Origin: an uncultured Gammaproteobacteria bacterium
GTDB taxonomy: Bacteria > Pseudomonadota > Gammaproteobacteria > Rariloculales > Rariloculaceae
Assembly: GCA_946887385.1 (NCBI GenBank)
Contig: CAMPKU010000130.1
Span: 1-12,328, forward strand
Length of the DNA stretch: 12,328 nt
Direction: 5' to 3'
Shown: piece by piece, positions 12,213 to 12,328 of the stretch
How positions within the stretch are numbered: position 1 is the stretch's first letter
Layout: the number at the start of each line of letters is the position of its first letter
Made by a program: the position numbers and the translations under genes
Notes under the pieces: model-generated
What the model was told of the DNA's origin: nothing
What the model saw: the letters and a program-made list of their open reading frames with translations, nothing else
The model's database searches: none

Positions 12213-12328
12213 ATCCTAGCGCACCCGGGCTTGCGCGATTGGAGCGAGCGCTGGCCGCGCGCCGCGGTGTGCCTGCGCTCGGCGCTCGCGGTCGCCGCGC
12301 TGCCGGGCGCGCCCGTCGCGTTCTGCGT
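12213..12328 (+). CDS. Unidentified open frame in the extremely GC-rich tail (partial, both ends open)
   Basis: The last ~110 bases are clearly richer in G/C than the propeller gene. The plus-strand frame with codons beginning at 12213 and 12222 stays open to the edge. It reads roughly ILAHPGLRDWSERWPRAAVC and continues with a hydrophobic Ala/Leu-rich stretch. Nearly every third codon position is G or C, as in a real coding frame. No start codon lies at its left end, so it looks like the interior of a gene joined to the broken propeller. I do not recognise the product. Other frames are also open in this short stretch, so the call is tentative. Confidence 0.25.
   Translation, partial: MLAHPGLRDWSERWPRAAVCLRSALAVAALPGAPVAFC

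Overview
The window looks like chromosomal DNA of a GC-rich Gram-negative bacterium, most likely a proteobacterium. Several proteins carry Sec signal peptides and one has a lipobox. There is an ECF sigma factor with a membrane-anchored partner, DUF6152-type secreted proteins and a PQQ-dehydrogenase-fold protein. This mix is common in Steroidobacter-like Gammaproteobacteria, but that placement is an inference. No rRNA, tRNA, CRISPR array, insertion sequence or phage gene was seen.

Left part (1-2697, minus strand): a tight four-gene operon read right to left. It encodes an ECF sigma factor, a single-pass membrane protein in the anti-sigma position, an ABC-2 exporter ATPase and the start of its permease, which runs off the left edge. 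The junctions are 12 nt, 0 nt and 4 nt. A TATATT hexamer lies exactly at -12 to -7 from the sigma ATG, which has no Shine-Dalgarno, so the transcript may be leaderless.

Centre-left (2754-4505, plus strand, divergent): a flavin amine oxidase followed 24 nt later by a RidA/YjgF-fold protein. An imine-producing oxidase next to an imine-handling fold is logical, but this Rid protein has Gly where RidA has its catalytic Arg.

Centre (4685-9050, plus strand): a run of secreted or membrane proteins. First is a stand-alone DUF6152 protein, overlapping by ATGA with a secreted protein of an unnamed family. Next is one protein fusing both of those domains. Then come a secreted PQQ sugar dehydrogenase homologue that has lost both residues aligned with the catalytic His/Asp dyad of Acinetobacter sGDH, and a multi-pass membrane protein with an HLHG motif. 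The split and fused arrangement side by side suggests the two domains work together outside the cytoplasm. Both DUF6152 proteins probably begin with His-His after signal cleavage and carry a second conserved His (NPH), so copper binding by a histidine brace is a testable idea. This is the best candidate here for an undescribed system.

Right part (9051-12328): a lipoprotein amidohydrolase with no Shine-Dalgarno, again with a -10-like hexamer just before its GTG; a 321-nt gap with a strong hairpin; and a convergent minus-strand beta-propeller repeat protein. The propeller reading frame is cut mid-repeat by a stop near 12216. Beyond this the sequence turns extremely GC-rich with a different apparent coding strand, suggesting a rearrangement, a broken gene or an assembly join.
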